Part shown: piece after piece, positions 37,903 through 49,825 of the stretch
Position numbering within the stretch: the stretch's first letter is position 1
Layout: each line of letters starts with the position of its first letter
Translations under genes and position numbers: made by a program
Notes under the pieces: model-generated
Seen by the model: only the letters and a program-made list of their open reading frames with translations
Told to the model about the DNA's origin: nothing
The model's database searches: none
Origin: Grimontia indica
GTDB taxonomy: Bacteria; Pseudomonadota; Gammaproteobacteria; Enterobacterales; Vibrionaceae
Direction: 5' to 3'
DNA: 64,000 nt
Assembly: GCF_000333895.2 (NCBI RefSeq)
Contig: NZ_ANFM02000032.1
Coordinates: 1-64,000 of the forward strand

Positions 37903-38000
37903 AAGGAGGTTATCGTAACGGTCGGCTTACTGCCGACTCATTAGTTCTCCCCTCACAACTTAAAGCGTCAGCTCAAAATCACTCGGGGCAGTTTTGTTAA

Positions 38001-41000
38001 TTATTTACCGTACTTTTCTGCCACGCGTGCGTGCAGCTCTTGTACTGAGTTCACCTTCGACAGATCAGCGGCAGCGTGCGCCATACAGGTCGCAAACGCT
38101 GCGTTCAGCGTAGTGGTGTAGTTCACCTTCTCTGCCAGTGCGCCGCGACGCAGTACCTTCGAGTCTTCAATCGCTTGACGACCTTCGGTGGTATTGATGA
38201 TGTAGCTGTACTCACCGTTCTTGATACGGTCAAGAATGTGAGGACGACCTTCGTGTACTTTGTTCACCAGGCGTGGGTTGATGCCCGCTTCGCCAAGAAC
38301 AACCGCAGTACCGTGGGTCGCATCCAGCTCGAAGCCCAGCTTGATAAGCTTGGCTGCCAGGTCAACAACACGTTGTTTGTCGTTGTTACGAACAGACAGC
38401 AGTGCACGGCCTTGCTCAGTGTAGGTTTTGCCACAGCCAAGGTCTGCTTTCGCAAACGCCTCTGCAAACGTGTCGCCCACACCCATAACTTCACCGGTTG
38501 AGCGCATTTCAGGGCCAAGCAGTGGGTCAACGCCAGGGAATTTGTTGAATGGCAGAACCACTTCTTTCACTGAGTAGTAAGGAGGAATGATTTCCTGAGT
38601 GAAACCCTGTGATTCCAGAGATTGACCCGCCATCACACGAGCAGCAATCTTCGCCAGTGGTGCGCCGGTCGCTTTTGATACGAAAGGTACCGTTCGCGCT
38701 GCACGCGGGTTCACCTCAATCAGGTAAACTTCGCCGTCTTTTACAGCAAACTGAGTATTCATCAGGCCACGAACACCCAGCTCGAAGGCCAGTTTCTCAA
38801 CTTGACGGCGCATCTCGTCCTGAATCTCTTGGCTCAGGGTGTAAGCAGGCAGTGAACATGCAGAGTCACCAGAGTGAACGCCCGCTTGTTCGATATGCTC
38901 CATGATGCCGCCGATAACCACTCGCTCGCCGTCGCAGATTGCATCGACGTCAACTTCTGTCGCGTCATCCAGGAAACGGTCCAGTAGTACAGGAGACTCG
39001 TTAGAAACGCTTACCGCTTCGTTGAAGTAACGGCGTAGGTCGCTCTCGTCGTAAACGATTTCCATCGCACGGCCGCCCAGTACATAAGAAGGACGAACCA
39101 CCAGCGGATAACCGATTTCACGAGATTTCTCTACCGCTTGCTCCAGTGCTGTTACTGTCGCGTTTTCAGGCTGTTTAAGGCCAAGACGCTCAACCGCCGC
39201 TTGGAAACGCTCACGGTCTTCTGCGCGGTCAATCGCATCAGGGCTGGTACCAATGATTGGCACACCTGCTGCTTCCAGCGCACGAGCCAGTTTCAGCGGG
39301 GTTTGGCCACCGTACTGAACGATAACGCCTTTTGGCTTCTCAACACGCGCAATAGCCAGTACGTCTTCCAGTGTTACCGGTTCGAAGTACAGACGGTCTG
39401 AGGTGTCATAGTCAGTCGAAACCGTCTCAGGGTTACAGTTAACCATAATGGTTTCGTAGCCGTCTTCACGTAATGCCAGTGATGCGTGTACACAGCAGTA
39501 GTCGAATTCGATACCTTGACCGATACGGTTTGGACCGCCTCCCAGAACCATGATCTTGTCTTTATCTGAAGGGTTCGCTTCACACTCTTCATCGTAAGAT
39601 GAGTACATGTACGCCGTGTCAGAAGAGAATTCTGCTGCACAGGTATCTACACGCTTGTAGACAGGGTGAATATCGTACTGGTCGCGCAGTTTGCGGATTT
39701 CGCTTTCGCTCACACCCAGCAGCTTGCTCAGGCGTGCATCGGAGAAACCTTTACGCTTCAGTTTGCGCAGTACTTTCGCATTCAGGCCAGCAAAGCCACC
39801 TTCTTTGATTTCCGCTTCCAGCTTCACAATCTCTTCGATTTGAACCAGGAACCAGCGATCGATATTGGTCAGTTTGAACACGCCGTCTACGGACATGCCC
39901 GCACGGAATGCATCTGCGATGTACCAAATACGTTCTGCGCCTGCATCTTTCAGCTCGTGACGGATTTTGGTCAGTGCATCTGGTTCATCTAGGTCAACCA
40001 TCTCGTCGAAACCGGTCGCACCAACTTCCAGACCACGCAGCGCTTTGTGCAGTGATTCCTGTTGGTTACGGCCGATAGCCATGACTTCACCCACAGATTT
40101 CATCTGGGTAGTCAGGCGGTCATTTGCGCCCGCAAATTTTTCGAAGTTGAAGCGTGGGATCTTGGTAACCACATAGTCGATGGTCGGTTCAAAAGACGCT
40201 GGCGTTGCACCGCCAGTGATGTCGTTCATCAGCTCATCAAGGGTGAAACCAACAGCCAGTTTCGCTGCCACTTTTGCAATCGGGAAACCCGTTGCTTTCG
40301 ATGCCAGTGCAGAAGAGCGTGATACACGTGGGTTCATTTCGATGATAACCATACGGCCATCTTTCGGGTTGATACCGAACTGAACGTTAGAACCACCCGT
40401 TTCAACGCCGATTTCACGCAGAACTGCCAGCGATGCATTACGCATCAGTTGGTATTCTTTGTCAGTCAAGGTCTGAGCAGGTGCAACCGTGATGGAGTCA
40501 CCGGTGTGGATACCCATGGCATCGAAGTTCTCGATAGAACACACGATGATACAGTTGTCCGCTTTGTCGCGAACCACTTCCATTTCGTACTCTTTCCAAC
40601 CAATCAGAGACTCGTCAATCAGCAACTCATTGGTTGGAGACAGATCCAGACCGCGGCGACAGATTTCGTCGAACTCTTCTTTGTTATACGCGATACCGCC
40701 ACCGGTACCACCCATGGTGAAAGAAGGACGGATGATACATGGGAAGCCCACCATATCGAGGACTTTGTAAGCCTCTTCCATGGTCTTAGCCGTGTCAGCT
40801 CGTGGACATTCCAGACCGATAGACTTCATGGCTTTGTCGAAACGTGAACGGTCTTCTGCTTTATCAATCGCATCCGCCGTTGCACCAATCATCTCCACGC
40901 CGAACTCAGCCAGTACGCCGTGTTTTTCCAGATCCAGTGCACAGTTCAGAGCTGTCTGGCCACCCATGGTAGGCAGAACCGCATCTGGACGCTCTTTTTC

Positions 41001-41234
41001 GATAATGTTGCGTACCACTTCCCACTGGATTGGCTCGATGTAAGTCGCATCAGCCATCTCTGGGTCAGTCATGATGGTGGCAGGGTTAGAGTTCACCAGA
41101 ATAACGCGGTAACCCTCTTCACGCAGCGCTTTACACGCCTGTGCACCTGAATAGTCGAACTCACACGCCTGACCGATAACAATCGGGCCTGCGCCAAGGA
41201 TAAGAATACTTTGAATATCTGTACGTTTTGGCAT
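38001..41234 (-). CDS. carB: Carbamoyl phosphate synthase large subunit
   Basis: A 1077-residue ATP-grasp enzyme that makes carbamoyl phosphate for arginine and pyrimidines. Two homologous synthetase halves are seen: [20 protein letters not shown] opens the first, and [19 protein letters not shown] opens the second near residue 555. A C-terminal allosteric MGS-like domain starts near residue 935 and ends the protein. It is 16 nt behind carA in the usual operon. Confidence 0.98.
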   Translation of the reverse strand: MPKRTDIQSILILGAGPIVIGQACEFDYSGAQACKALREEGYRVILVNSNPATIMTDPEMADATYIEPIQWEVVRNIIEKERPDAVLPTMGGQTALNCALDLEKHGVLAEFGVEMIGATADAIDKAEDRSRFDKAMKSIGLECPRADTAKTMEEAYKVLDMVGFPCIIRPSFTMGGTGGGIAYNKEEFDEICRRGLDLSPTNELLIDESLIGWKEYEMEVVRDKADNCIIVCSIENFDAMGIHTGDSITVAPAQTLTDKEYQLMRNASLAVLREIGVETGGSNVQFGINPKDGRMVIIEMNPRVSRSSALASKATGFPIAKVAAKLAVGFTLDELMNDITGGATPASFEPTIDYVVTKIPRFNFEKFAGANDRLTTQMKSVGEVMAIGRNQQESLHKALRGLEVGATGFDEMVDLDEPDALTKIRHELKDAGAERIWYIADAFRAGMSVDGVFKLTNIDRWFLVQIEEIVKLEAEIKEGGFAGLNAKVLRKLKRKGFSDARLSKLLGVSESEIRKLRDQYDIHPVYKRVDTCAAEFSSDTAYMYSSYDEECEANPSDKDKIMVLGGGPNRIGQGIEFDYCCVHASLALREDGYETIMVNCNPETVSTDYDTSDRLYFEPVTLEDVLAIARVEKPKGVIVQYGGQTPLKLARALEAAGVPIIGTSPDAIDRAEDRERFQAAVERLGLKQPENATVTALEQAVEKSREIGYPLVVRPSYVLGGRAMEIVYDESDLRRYFNEAVSVSNESPVLLDRFLDDATEVDVDAICDGERVVIGGIMEHIEQAGVHSGDSACSLPAYTLSQEIQDEMRRQVEKLAFELGVRGLMNTQFAVKDGEVYLIEVNPRAARTVPFVSKATGAPLAKIAARVMAGQSLESQGFTQEIIPPYYSVKEVVLPFNKFPGVDPLLGPEMRSTGEVMGVGDTFAEAFAKADLGCGKTYTEQGRALLSVRNNDKQRVVDLAAKLIKLGFELDATHGTAVVLGEAGINPRLVNKVHEGRPHILDRIKNGEYSYIINTTEGRQAIEDSKVLRRGALAEKVNYTTTLNAAFATCMAHAAADLSKVNSVQELHARVAEKYGK

Positions 41235-41250
41235 TCTCTGCTACTCCGGA

Positions 41251-42390
41251 TTACGCGCTGTGTTGCTTGATCAGTTCAATAAAGTGGTCGAAAAGCGGTG
41301 CCGCATCGTGCGGACCTGGGCTCGCTTCAGGGTGGCCCTGGAAGCTAAATGCCGGCTTATCCGTGCGGTGGATGCCTTGCAATGAGCCGTCGAACAGAGA
41401 TTTGTGCGTCGCGCGCAGGTTAGCTGGCAGCGTTTCTTCGTCTGCTGCAAAGCCGTGGTTCTGGCTGGTGATCATCACGACATTGCGGTCCAAGTCTTTA
41501 ACCGGGTGGTTCGCACCATGGTGACCAAACTTCATCTTCACGGTTTGAGCGCCTGATGCCAGTGCCAGAATTTGGTGACCTAGACAGATACCAAAGATTG
41601 GCAAGCCTTTGTCCAGGAAAACTTTAGTCGCTTCAATCGCGTACTCACATGGTGCCGGGTCGCCAGGGCCGTTTGACAAGAACACACCGTCTGGATTCAT
41701 TGCCAGTACATCTTCTGCTGACGTTTGAGCAGGGACCACAGTCAAGCGACAGCCGCGGTCAACCAACATACGCAGAATGTTACGTTTCGCGCCGAAATCA
41801 TAAGCCACTACGTGATAAGGGAGTTCGCTGTCATCTTTCGCTTCTGGTAGGCCGCCTTCCAACGTCCATGAGCCTTGTTTCCACTCGTACGCTTCAGCTG
41901 TCGTCACTTCTTTCGCCAGATCCATCCCTTTCAGGCCTGGGAACTCTTTGGCTTTTGCCAGTGCCAGCGCTTCATCGATGTTGTCGCCCGCAACGATGCA
42001 GCCATTCTGAGCGCCTTTTTCACGCAGCAAACGGGTCAGCTTACGGGTGTCGATGTCAGCGATGCCAACGATGTTTTGGGATTTCAGATAATCAGAAAGA
42101 GATTGCTGATTACGGAAGTTAGAAGCGATAAGGGGGAGGTCGCGGATTACCAGGCCTTGAGCATGGATTTTTGAGGATTCTTCGTCTTCGGTATTAGTAC
42201 CGGTATTGCCAATGTGGGGATAAGTGAGAGTAACGATTTGCTGGGAATAGGAAGGGTCGGTGAGAATTTCTTGGTACCCCGTCATCGAGGTATTGAAAAC
42301 AACTTCACCAACAGCGGTTCCATCAGCACCAATGGATTCACCGTGGAATACAGTCCCGTCTTCCAGGACTAAGAGCGCAGACTTGCTCAA
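41251..42390 (-). CDS. carA: Carbamoyl phosphate synthase small (glutaminase) subunit
   Basis: A 379-residue glutamine amidotransferase supplying ammonia to CarB. The nucleophile cysteine is in [16 protein letters not shown], and the His-Glu of the triad is in [16 protein letters not shown] 42390 ([11 protein letters not shown]) is chosen: GGAGG lies 5 nt upstream, and Vibrio CarA begins the same way and has this length. A TTG 12 nt further up would place the ribosome-binding site inside the gene. Confidence 0.95.
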   Translation of the reverse strand: MSKSALLVLEDGTVFHGESIGADGTAVGEVVFNTSMTGYQEILTDPSYSQQIVTLTYPHIGNTGTNTEDEESSKIHAQGLVIRDLPLIASNFRNQQSLSDYLKSQNIVGIADIDTRKLTRLLREKGAQNGCIVAGDNIDEALALAKAKEFPGLKGMDLAKEVTTAEAYEWKQGSWTLEGGLPEAKDDSELPYHVVAYDFGAKRNILRMLVDRGCRLTVVPAQTSAEDVLAMNPDGVFLSNGPGDPAPCEYAIEATKVFLDKGLPIFGICLGHQILALASGAQTVKMKFGHHGANHPVKDLDRNVVMITSQNHGFAADEETLPANLRATHKSLFDGSLQGIHRTDKPAFSFQGHPEASPGPHDAAPLFDHFIELIKQHSA

Positions 42391-42498
42391 GACAACCTCC
42401 AAATCAATAAAGATGCAGAAAAACTATATAATCTTGCATCAAAGCATTCCATACAAGTGTCAAAAATCACTAAAGCTGAATTTTGACAAATTGCGCGC

Positions 42499-42527
42499 AT
42501 TCTAGAGATCGATTCACAAGCTGTCAA
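42499..42527 (-). promoter_or_regulatory. carAB sigma-70 promoter
   Basis: The minus strand has TTGACA (42522-42527), a 17-nt spacer and TAGAAT (42499-42504), about 110 nt before the carA start. AT-rich sequence with TTTGACA and AATTCA elements follows in the leader, where arginine or pyrimidine control might act. No full ARG box was found. Confidence 0.7.
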
Positions 42528-42660
42528 TAAGTGGCAAAAAAAAGAATATTACTTATAGCCTGCAGCTGAGATTTTGCCTCTCAAACGGGCAAAAGTGAGT
42601 ATTATCTGAGGATTCTATACGAAATTTCATCGTACAGGTTAACACTTTAAGGAAGGAAGG

Positions 42661-42741
42661 ATGAGACGGGAAAGAAATACAGTCAGGTCATCACGCAACC
42701 GTTTTTATCATCAGAGTTTAGTTTGGTTTTTGATGGCTTAA
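42661..42741 (+). CDS. Candidate 26-residue small protein
   Basis: A short frame beginning MRRERNTVRSSRN and ending LVWFLMA lies in the carA-dapB gap, read divergently from carA. Its basis is the very strong ribosome-binding run AAGGAAGGAAGG directly before the ATG and an Arg-rich start followed by a short hydrophobic end. It matches nothing I recognise, and no clear promoter is seen. The GGA repeats could also be part of a non-coding RNA. The rest of the gap (about 42540-42840) shows nothing else. Confidence 0.3.
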   Translation: MRRERNTVRSSRNRFYHQSLVWFLMA

Positions 42742-42829
42742 CCATAAATCCCAAACCGACGACACTTAAAATACAGTTAAGTTGGAGGATTTTTGCAAAT
42801 TGTGACTATTTAAATAAAATCGCCATTTA

Positions 42830-42870
42830 TTGAGAAAAACTATGCAGCATACAGAAAGACACTGCATAGT
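42830..42870 (-). terminator. dapB terminator
   Basis: The stem ACTATGCAG/CTGCATAGT (42839-42847, 42862-42870) with a 14-nt loop is followed by TTTTCTC on the minus strand, downstream of dapB. Confidence 0.7.
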
Positions 42871-42905
42871 TATATGAATGCGTATTAACTGGAAAAACGA
42901 GCGAC

Positions 42906-43712
<807 letters not shown>

Positions 43713-43841
43713 CTATTTCCCCTTTTAACTTCCTGTCATCACGCCACTTTGTGCGCGTTATATTCGTAACTGGATAACCACTCTACCCTTTTCGCCGCGT
43801 GATGTGAATCAACCTCTGCGCGTTCAATCGCGGGAATGGCG

Positions 43842-43870
43842 GCGTAAAAAAGGGAGCCTTCGCTCCCTTT
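43842..43870 (-). terminator. ispH terminator
   Basis: The stem AAAGGGAGC/GCTCCCTTT with loop GAAG is followed by TTTTT on the minus strand and ends the ileS-lspA-fkpB-ispH operon. Confidence 0.88.
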
Positions 43871-43882
43871 CGGTTTTATCGA

Positions 43883-44827
43883 TCAATGCACTTCTTTTAC
43901 TTGAAGCTCTCGTGGCACTTCAAAGAACATGTTCTCTTCACGACCTTTCAGCTCTTCCACCGCAGTACCGCCCAACTCTTCAATACGGGCGATAATGAGG
44001 TTCACCAACTCTTCCGGCGCAGAAGCACCAGCCGTAATTCCGACTTTGGATTTGCCGTCAAACCATTCAGCTTTCACGTCTTCAGCGCAATCGGTCAGAT
44101 AACCGGGAGTCCCCAGTTTCTCACTCAGTTCACGCAGACGGTTTGAGTTCGAGCTGTTCTTCGAGCCCACAACTACCAAAACGTCACATTGGGTCGCGAG
44201 ATCGCGAACGGCATCCTGGCGGTTTTGGGTCGCATAGCAAATGTCGTCTTTGCGTGGGCCCTGAATGTCCGGGAAGACTTTGCGCAGCGTCTCAATCACT
44301 TCTGCCGTCTCATCCACAGACAAGGTCGTTTGGCTGACGAAATGAAGGTTTGAAGGATCTTTCACGTCCAGCTTGTAGACATCTTCCGGTTTCTCTACCA
44401 GATACATGCCACCGGTTTCGCTGGCATATTGCCCCATGGTGCCTTCCACCTCTGGATGACCGGCATGGCCAATCAACACTACTTCCATATTACGACGGCT
44501 AGCACGTGCCACTTCCATATGAACTTTGGTCACCAATGGGCAAGTAGCATCAAACACGGTCAACGCACGGGCTTTCGCTTCATTGCGTACTGCTTGAGAA
44601 ACACCGTGCGCAGAGAAAATCACAATGCTGTCGTCTGGCACTTCACTGAGTTCTTCAACAAATACCGCGCCGCGTGCTTTCAAGCCTTCCACGACAAAGC
44701 GGTTATGTACCACTTCGTGACGCACATAAATCGGTGGCTGGTAGAGTTCCAGAGCACGTTCAACGATGCTGATCGCTCGATCAACACCGGCACAAAAACC
44801 ACGAGGGTTAGCTAGCATGACTTTCAT
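43883..44827 (-). CDS. ispH: 4-hydroxy-3-methylbut-2-enyl diphosphate reductase
   Basis: A 314-residue Fe-S enzyme, the last step of the MEP isoprenoid pathway. The three cluster cysteines are C12, C96 and C197, at the same positions as E. coli. [14 protein letters not shown] and the [15 protein letters not shown] His/Glu motif line the active site. It sits 12 nt downstream of fkpB. Confidence 0.97.
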   Translation of the reverse strand: MKVMLANPRGFCAGVDRAISIVERALELYQPPIYVRHEVVHNRFVVEGLKARGAVFVEELSEVPDDSIVIFSAHGVSQAVRNEAKARALTVFDATCPLVTKVHMEVARASRRNMEVVLIGHAGHPEVEGTMGQYASETGGMYLVEKPEDVYKLDVKDPSNLHFVSQTTLSVDETAEVIETLRKVFPDIQGPRKDDICYATQNRQDAVRDLATQCDVLVVVGSKNSSNSNRLRELSEKLGTPGYLTDCAEDVKAEWFDGKSKVGITAGASAPEELVNLIIARIEELGGTAVEELKGREENMFFEVPRELQVKEVH

Positions 44828-44839
44828 GGAATAGCCTTT

Positions 44840-45271
44840 TTAAGCAACACTGACAATTTCAACGTCAAAGATAACACGGTGTCCCGCCAGTGGGTGATTG
44901 AAATCCACTGTCACAGACTCGCCCGCCACTTCTGTGATTAAGCCTGGGATCTCCTGACTGCCTGGGCCTGAGAAGGCGATGATGGTGCCTTCTTCTGCTG
45001 GAGCATCACCCGCAAACAAGCTTCTGTCCATGTGCTGGACGTTGTCTGGGTTTGGTTGACCAAAGGCATCTTCAGGTTCAAGCGTGAAGCTTGCGGATTC
45101 ACCTTCAGTTAGGCCCAGCAGACATTTTTCGAAGTTCTCCGTCAGACTACCATCGCCCATCACCAGTTTGGCTGGCTTACCAGAGGTTTTGGTGCTGTCG
45201 GCCACAGAGCCATCTTCGAGTTTGATAGTGAAGTGCATGATGACTTCGCTGTTTGCAATAATTTGCGCCAT
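44840..45271 (-). CDS. fkpB: FKBP-type peptidyl-prolyl isomerase, SlpA-like
   Basis: A 143-residue FKBP with an inserted IF domain, usually a proline isomerase and chaperone. HFTIKLEDGSVADSTKTSGK starts the FKBP fold, and VDFNHPLAGHRVIFDVEI is the diagnostic SlyD/FkpB C-terminal motif. There is no His-rich tail, which favours FkpB over SlyD. ATG 45271 is chosen over a further upstream start by family alignment. Confidence 0.92.
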   Translation of the reverse strand: MAQIIANSEVIMHFTIKLEDGSVADSTKTSGKPAKLVMGDGSLTENFEKCLLGLTEGESASFTLEPEDAFGQPNPDNVQHMDRSLFAGDAPAEEGTIIAFSGPGSQEIPGLITEVAGESVTVDFNHPLAGHRVIFDVEIVSVA

Positions 45272-45425
45272 TAACTCACATCCTTTGTTGGCGGGCAATT
45301 TACCAAAAGCAACAGAGCCCTTAAATCCCCAATTTAACTTGGGTTATCAAGGTGTTTATACGACTTGGCGCCGACCACAGAGCAGTCAGCGCCAATGATT
45401 ATCCCTTCGTCGCATAGCGCGAAGG

Positions 45426-45938
45426 TTATTCAGCTTCAGCTTGAGGCTTTTTTGATGCGATGATGCTATCCAGCACAATCAATACCGCACCAATCACAAT
45501 CCCCGTATCAGCGAGGTTGAACGCTGGCCAGTGGTAGTTACCGACGTAGAAATCAAGAAAGTCGACCACATAGCCATGTACCAATCGGTCAAACAAGTTA
45601 CCGATAGCGCCGCCAATGACCAAAGCATACGCAACATTCAGTATACGGTTCGTCGAGGGTGTTTGGCGCATCCAGTAAACCAACATGCCAGAAACACCCA
45701 GCGCGATGGCGGCAAAGAACCAACGTTGCCAGCCACCTGCATCGCTCAGAAAGCTGAACGCGGCGCCGTAGTTATGAACATAAAGCAGGTTAAAAAACGG
45801 CAGGACCTCAATGCGGTTCGACCAGCCGTAACCCATGGTATTCATCACCAGCAATTTGCTGCCGATATCCAGAACGAACACCAGAAGCGCTAGCCATAGC
45901 CAACGCAATCCTGATTGTTTCGCTGTCAGATCTTTCAT
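45426..45938 (-). CDS. lspA: Prolipoprotein signal peptidase II
   Basis: A 170-residue inner-membrane aspartyl protease with four helices that removes lipoprotein signal peptides. The catalytic Asp pair is D126 ([10 protein letters not shown]) and D144 (FNLADTGI). [11 protein letters not shown] is the other family box. It substitutes for nothing else in this window, and many lipoproteins here (NlpI, the OmpA-like protein) would need it. Confidence 0.96.
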   Translation of the reverse strand: MKDLTAKQSGLRWLWLALLVFVLDIGSKLLVMNTMGYGWSNRIEVLPFFNLLYVHNYGAAFSFLSDAGGWQRWFFAAIALGVSGMLVYWMRQTPSTNRILNVAYALVIGGAIGNLFDRLVHGYVVDFLDFYVGNYHWPAFNLADTGIVIGAVLIVLDSIIASKKPQAEAE

Positions 45939-45960
45939 CCAGCTTTCCTATCGTTGCCTG

Positions 45961-48789
45961 TTACGCGAACTGGCGCTTTTCGCCTTCGCCATCGATGTTG
46001 CTTACGCAACGGCCACAAATCGCTTCATGACCTTCGATGGTGCCAACATCCGCAACATGGTGCCAGCAACGATCGCACTTCTCTGCGTCAGACTTGGCAA
46101 CAGCAACAGACAGACCTTCAACGTCAGTCGCTACCGCCGCTTCTGGTGCTGCATCAGTAGCAACGACCTCAGCTTTTGAAGTCAGCAGCACGAAGCGCAG
46201 TTCATCGCCCATTGCCTGCAGCTTGGCGGCAAACTCAGGTTTGGCATAAAGCGTTACTTCAGCTTCCAGAGAACCACCGATAGTTTTCTCGTTACGAGCA
46301 GCTTCCAGAACCTTGTTCACTGCACCGCGCACGCGAAGCAGTTCAGCCCAGAATGCGTTGTTCAGTTGCTCGTCTTCACCCAGACCGAACAGACCGTCAT
46401 ACCATACTTCGGTGAAAACGAACTTGTTACGGTTGCCTGGCATCTCGTTCCAGATTTCATCTGCAGTGAACGACATGATTGGCGCCATCCAGCGAACCAG
46501 TGCTTCCACAATGTGGAATAGCGCGGTTTGACAGCTACGGTGTGCGTGACCACCCGCTTTCGCGGTGTACTGACGGTCTTTAATGATGTCCAGATAGAAT
46601 GAACCCATCTCAACCGAGCAGAACTGCATCAGACGTTGCGTAACAGCGTGGAAGTTACACTCTTCGAACGCTTTCACGATCTCTTCCTGAGCTTCTAGTG
46701 CTTTACCCACTGCCCAGCGGTCTGCAACTACCAGATCTTCCGCTGCAACCATATCAGTTTCAGGGTTGAAACCGTTCAGGTTCGCCAGCAGGAAGCGCGC
46801 GGTGTTACGAATACGACGGTATGCGTCTGCACTGCGTTTCAGGATTTCGTCAGAAACTGTCATCTCGCCGGTGTAGTCAGTCGATGCCACCCACAGACGC
46901 AGGATGTCGCCACCCAGCTTGTTCATCACGTCCTGAGGTGAAACCACGTTACCGATAGACTTCGACATCTTGCGGCCTTGGCCGTCAACAGTGAAGCCGT
47001 GCGTCAGAACCTGCTTGTAAGGGGCGTGGTTCTTGATCGCTACAGAGGTCATCAGGGAAGACTGGAACCAACCGCGGTGTTGGTCTGAACCTTCCAGATA
47101 CATATCTACTTCATTGCCAGCAAACTCTTCACGCTGGTTAACCACTGCATAGTGCGTTGCACCTGAATCGAACCATACGTCCAGAGTGTCCAGCACTTTC
47201 TCGTAGTTCGCCGCTTCTGTACCAAGCAACTCTTCAGCCTCTAGATCCCACCATGCCTGGATGCCAGACTGTTCAACTTTCTGAGCTACTTGCTCAATCA
47301 GCTCAACGGTGTTCGGGTGAAGCTCTGCCGTTTCTTTATGAACGAACAGGGCAATTGGCACACCCCAAGTACGCTGACGTGAAATACACCAGTCAGGACG
47401 ACCTTCTACCATTGACTCAATACGGTTCTGGCCCCACTCAGGGATCCACTGCACGTTTTTGATTTCTTCCAGTGCTTTTGCACGCAGGCCCGCTTTCTCC
47501 ATAGAGATAAACCACTGAGGCGTTGCACGGAAGATAATTGGCGTTTTGTGGCGCCAGCAATGTGGATAGCTGTGCTCGTAAGCGTGGTGATGCAGCAGCG
47601 CACCGTGCTCTTTAAGCACTTCAACCACGTTATCGTTCGCTTTCAATACGTGTTGACCTGCAAACAGCTCTGTGTCTGGCAAGTAAACACCGTTGCTACC
47701 TACTGGGTTTGCTACTTCAAGGTTGTACTTTTGACCAACCGCGAAGTCTTCCTGGCCGTGTCCAGGTGCCGTGTGTACAACACCCGTACCTGACTCAGTG
47801 GTCACGTGATCGCCCAGGATCACTGGCACGTCGAAGCTGTAGAATGGGTGATTGAAACGCAGCAGTTCCAGCGCATCACCTTTACAGAAGCCCAGATTGT
47901 GGAAGTGCTCGATACCGGCACGATCCATCACATCTTTCGCAAGCTCTGCTGCCATGATCAGACGACGTGGCGTTTCACCTTCCACCTGAACCAGCACGTA
48001 TTCCAGCGCATCAGAAACCGCTACTGCACGGTTCGCTGGCAGAGTCCAAGGTGTGGTGGTCCAGATAACGATAGACACATCACCTTGACCTGCATGACCT
48101 TCGTTCAGGTTGAACTTAGACAGCACTGCTGCTTCATCGACAGCACCGAACATGACATCGATTGAAGGAGAAACTTTGTTGTAATACTCGACTTCAGCTT
48201 CTGCCAGTGCAGAACCACAGTCTGTACACCAGTGAACAGGTTTGAAACCTTTGTGCAGGTGACCGTTACCGGCGATTTTACCCAGTGCACGGATGATGTT
48301 TGCTTCGGTATCAAAATCCATGGTCAGGTATGGTTTGTCCCACTCACCCAACACGCCCAGACGTTTGAAATCAGCCTTCTGGCCTTCAACCTGCTTCGCG
48401 GCGTACTCACGACACTTCTGACGGAATTCAGCAGCAGACACTTTCTGGCCTGGCTTGCCGACTTTCTTCTCAACCATCAGTTCAATAGGCAGGCCGTGAC
48501 AGTCCCAACCTGGTACGTAAGGTGCGTCGAAGTCCGAAAGGGTTTTGGACTTAATAATAATGTCTTTAAGAATTTTGTTTACGGAGTGACCAATGTGAAT
48601 ATTGCCGTTCGCATACGGAGGGCCGTCATGCAAAATGAAAGATTTTTTGCCTTTCTTAGCTTTACGGATTTCACCGTAAAGATCTTCGTCGTACCAGCGC
48701 TTGAGCATCTGTGGCTCGCGCTGTGCAAGATTACCTCGCATCGGAAACGCGGTTTCCGGCAGGTTTAAGGTATCTTTAAAGTCACTCAT
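45961..48789 (-). CDS. ileS: Isoleucyl-tRNA synthetase
   Basis: A 942-residue class I synthetase. The HIGH motif is in [13 protein letters not shown] and the KMSKS motif is in [11 protein letters not shown]. The large editing domain lies between them. The C-terminal zinc finger shows CDRCWHH and later CGRCVSN. It is the IleS1-type enzyme normal for gammaproteobacteria. It lies between ribF and lspA in the conserved order. Confidence 0.98.
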   Translation of the reverse strand: MSDFKDTLNLPETAFPMRGNLAQREPQMLKRWYDEDLYGEIRKAKKGKKSFILHDGPPYANGNIHIGHSVNKILKDIIIKSKTLSDFDAPYVPGWDCHGLPIELMVEKKVGKPGQKVSAAEFRQKCREYAAKQVEGQKADFKRLGVLGEWDKPYLTMDFDTEANIIRALGKIAGNGHLHKGFKPVHWCTDCGSALAEAEVEYYNKVSPSIDVMFGAVDEAAVLSKFNLNEGHAGQGDVSIVIWTTTPWTLPANRAVAVSDALEYVLVQVEGETPRRLIMAAELAKDVMDRAGIEHFHNLGFCKGDALELLRFNHPFYSFDVPVILGDHVTTESGTGVVHTAPGHGQEDFAVGQKYNLEVANPVGSNGVYLPDTELFAGQHVLKANDNVVEVLKEHGALLHHHAYEHSYPHCWRHKTPIIFRATPQWFISMEKAGLRAKALEEIKNVQWIPEWGQNRIESMVEGRPDWCISRQRTWGVPIALFVHKETAELHPNTVELIEQVAQKVEQSGIQAWWDLEAEELLGTEAANYEKVLDTLDVWFDSGATHYAVVNQREEFAGNEVDMYLEGSDQHRGWFQSSLMTSVAIKNHAPYKQVLTHGFTVDGQGRKMSKSIGNVVSPQDVMNKLGGDILRLWVASTDYTGEMTVSDEILKRSADAYRRIRNTARFLLANLNGFNPETDMVAAEDLVVADRWAVGKALEAQEEIVKAFEECNFHAVTQRLMQFCSVEMGSFYLDIIKDRQYTAKAGGHAHRSCQTALFHIVEALVRWMAPIMSFTADEIWNEMPGNRNKFVFTEVWYDGLFGLGEDEQLNNAFWAELLRVRGAVNKVLEAARNEKTIGGSLEAEVTLYAKPEFAAKLQAMGDELRFVLLTSKAEVVATDAAPEAAVATDVEGLSVAVAKSDAEKCDRCWHHVADVGTIEGHEAICGRCVSNIDGEGEKRQFA

Positions 48790-48822
48790 TGATTGTTCAT
48801 TCCGTATATGGACGTTTAGACA

Positions 48823-49764
48823 TTATTTCTCATCATGCTCAGCCAGCCACGCACGCGCTGTCTGGGCATCAATTCCGATTTGGGCTTTCAACTCATCGAG
48901 CGAGCCAAATTTCATCTCGTCACGCAGTTTATGTAAAAGCTGCACTTCGATTTGAAGACCATAGAGATCACGCTCCAGGTCAAAAAGGTGTACTTCCAGT
49001 TGTTGGCGCACACCGTTGACAGTAGGCCGTGTACCGACATTCGCTACACCACCCAGCCATTGTTCTTCTTCAATTCCACCAACACGCACCACATAGACAC
49101 CGGAAACCGGAGATACACGACGCTTGAGCGGAACATTTGCGGTCGGGAAGCCGATGGTTCGACCCAATTTTTTACCGTGGGAAACACGACCGCTGATGCT
49201 GTAAGGGCGGCCAAGCATAGATTCTGCTTCACTTTGATGCCCTGCAGCCAATTCGTTACGAATGGCTGTACTGCTGACACGTTGCTCAGAGACAGTAAAG
49301 CTGTCAGTACTTACCACTTCAAAGCCAGCCGTTGTCGCTTCGTTTTGCAGATAACAAAAATCGCCCTGACGCTTAGCGCCAAAGCGAAAATCATCACCAA
49401 CCACGAGAAACTTAACACCCAATTGTTCAGCCAACAAGCGATGAACGAAGTCATGCGGCGTGATAGAGGCGAATTTGGCGTTGAAGTTAACCATGACGAG
49501 ACGCTCAACACCCAGTTTGGCCAGTTGAACATACTTATCGCGAAGTCGGGTGAGCCTTGCCGGGGCATTTTCTCCTGAAAATAGCTCTCGCGGCTGAGGC
49601 TCAAACAGCATTACCGTTGAAGGCAATCCAAGCTCACGCGCTTTTTCCACCACGCGGCGCAGCACTTCCTGATGACCCAAATGGACACCGTCAAAGTTAC
49701 CGATTGTCAGCACGCAACCACGATGTCTGTCGCGGATGTTATGGATACCCCGAATTAATTCCAT
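48823..49764 (-). CDS. ribF: Bifunctional riboflavin kinase/FAD synthetase
   Basis: A 313-residue enzyme making FMN and FAD. The N-terminal adenylyltransferase has LTIGNFDGVHLGHQEVL and VLEVVSTDSF-like sequence with SSTAIRNELAAG. The C-terminal kinase starts at about residue 185 with GRVSHGKKLGRTIGFPTANV. It lies upstream of ileS. Confidence 0.97.
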   Translation of the reverse strand: MELIRGIHNIRDRHRGCVLTIGNFDGVHLGHQEVLRRVVEKARELGLPSTVMLFEPQPRELFSGENAPARLTRLRDKYVQLAKLGVERLVMVNFNAKFASITPHDFVHRLLAEQLGVKFLVVGDDFRFGAKRQGDFCYLQNEATTAGFEVVSTDSFTVSEQRVSSTAIRNELAAGHQSEAESMLGRPYSISGRVSHGKKLGRTIGFPTANVPLKRRVSPVSGVYVVRVGGIEEEQWLGGVANVGTRPTVNGVRQQLEVHLFDLERDLYGLQIEVQLLHKLRDEMKFGSLDELKAQIGIDAQTARAWLAEHDEK

Positions 49765-49825
49765 AGCGGTAAAACAGCTTTCCCCTTAAAAAACCGACGG
49801 ATTATATACTAATCAGAAGCCGCAA

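Noticed and set aside
42540-42905. A CsrB-type regulatory RNA
   Set aside because: Only one cluster of GGA motifs is present, far fewer than such RNAs carry, and no clear terminator on the plus strand.
45961-48789. Long plus-strand frames opposite ileS (also opposite pnp, infB, carB and ptsP)
   Set aside because: They are antisense shadows of strongly conserved genes, with no ribosome-binding sites or recognisable domains.
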